A stretch of 7,825 nt of DNA from an uncultured Bacillaceae bacterium (GTDB lineage Bacteria > Bacillota > Bacilli > Caldalkalibacillales > Caldalkalibacillaceae), in assembly GCA_937967685.1 (NCBI GenBank), contig CALBTX010000186.1, positions 1 through 7,825 on the forward strand. Direction: 5' to 3'. Shown piece by piece: positions 7,742 to 7,825 of this stretch (position 1 is the first letter of the stretch; every line of letters begins with the position of its first letter). The translations under genes and the position numbers were made by a program. The notes under the pieces are model-generated. The model was not told the origin of the DNA, made no database searches, and saw only the letters and a list, made by a program, of their open reading frames with translations.

Positions 7742-7825
7742 ATTTCAAAATCAACCACGATAATGTCCGTTAAACCGATTTCCCTCAGGTATGAGACAAC
7801 CTCTTGATGTTTTGGGTGCGGACCG
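7738..7825 (-). CDS. C-terminal end of an unrecognised protein (start outside window)
   Basis: On the minus strand a frame is open from the right edge to a TAG at 7740-7738, giving 28 residues that begin GPHPKHQEVV and end TDIIVVDFEI. The pattern of an amphipathic helix (VVSYLREIG) followed by a hydrophobic strand (IIVVDF) is protein-like, as in an alpha/beta fold, and suggests a real gene rather than chance. I do not recognise the family. It converges on the DDAH-like gene and their stop codons overlap by two bases. No terminator is visible between them. Confidence 0.55.
   Translation of the reverse strand, partial: GPHPKHQEVVSYLREIGLTDIIVVDFEI

Noticed and set aside
1..7825. AGCGG pentamers as Chi sites for the AddAB enzyme encoded here
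   Set aside because: AGCGG is the B. subtilis Chi sequence and does occur (for example at 91), but a pentamer is expected many times in such a window and the Chi sequence of this organism is unknown.

Overview
The window is typical low-to-mid GC Bacillota (Bacillales) sequence. The gene content, strong AGGAGG-type ribosome binding sites and tight gene packing all point that way. The AddA part reads very much like the Bacillus subtilis protein as I remember it, but the GC content looks near 50%, higher than in B. subtilis. I would guess a moderately thermophilic or alkaliphilic Bacillaceae relative. That placement is inference and was not tested by any search.

Layout, left to right. Positions 1-2247 (+) hold the C-terminal 748 codons of addA, the helicase-nuclease subunit of the AddAB recombination enzyme; the 5' end lies outside the window. 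Positions 2249-3433 (+) hold a complete sbcD (Mre11-type nuclease), one base after the addA stop. Positions 3420-6821 (+) hold a complete sbcC (Rad50-type SMC ATPase), overlapping sbcD by 14 bases. After a 62-base gap, 6884-7741 (+) holds a complete gene of the arginine deiminase / dimethylarginine dimethylaminohydrolase (DDAH) / amidinotransferase superfamily. The last 28 codons of an unrecognised gene enter from the right on the minus strand, its stop overlapping the stop of the DDAH-like gene.

The first three genes form one operon for double-strand break processing. AddAB resects broken ends up to a Chi site for RecA loading. SbcCD opens hairpins and trims protein-blocked or otherwise unusual ends. 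The addA-sbcD-sbcC order is the classical one in Bacillus (addB would be expected upstream). The DDAH-like enzyme has no obvious link to DNA repair and could belong to a separate unit or be carried by read-through.

The window contains no mobile elements, CRISPR arrays, tRNA or rRNA genes, and I found no undescribed system. The points most worth a second look are a 30-base tandem repeat in an acidic, Asn/Gly-rich linker of AddA, the unknown substrate of the DDAH-like enzyme, the promoter-like junction after sbcC, the overlapping convergent stops at the right edge, and a small hairpin cluster inside sbcC.
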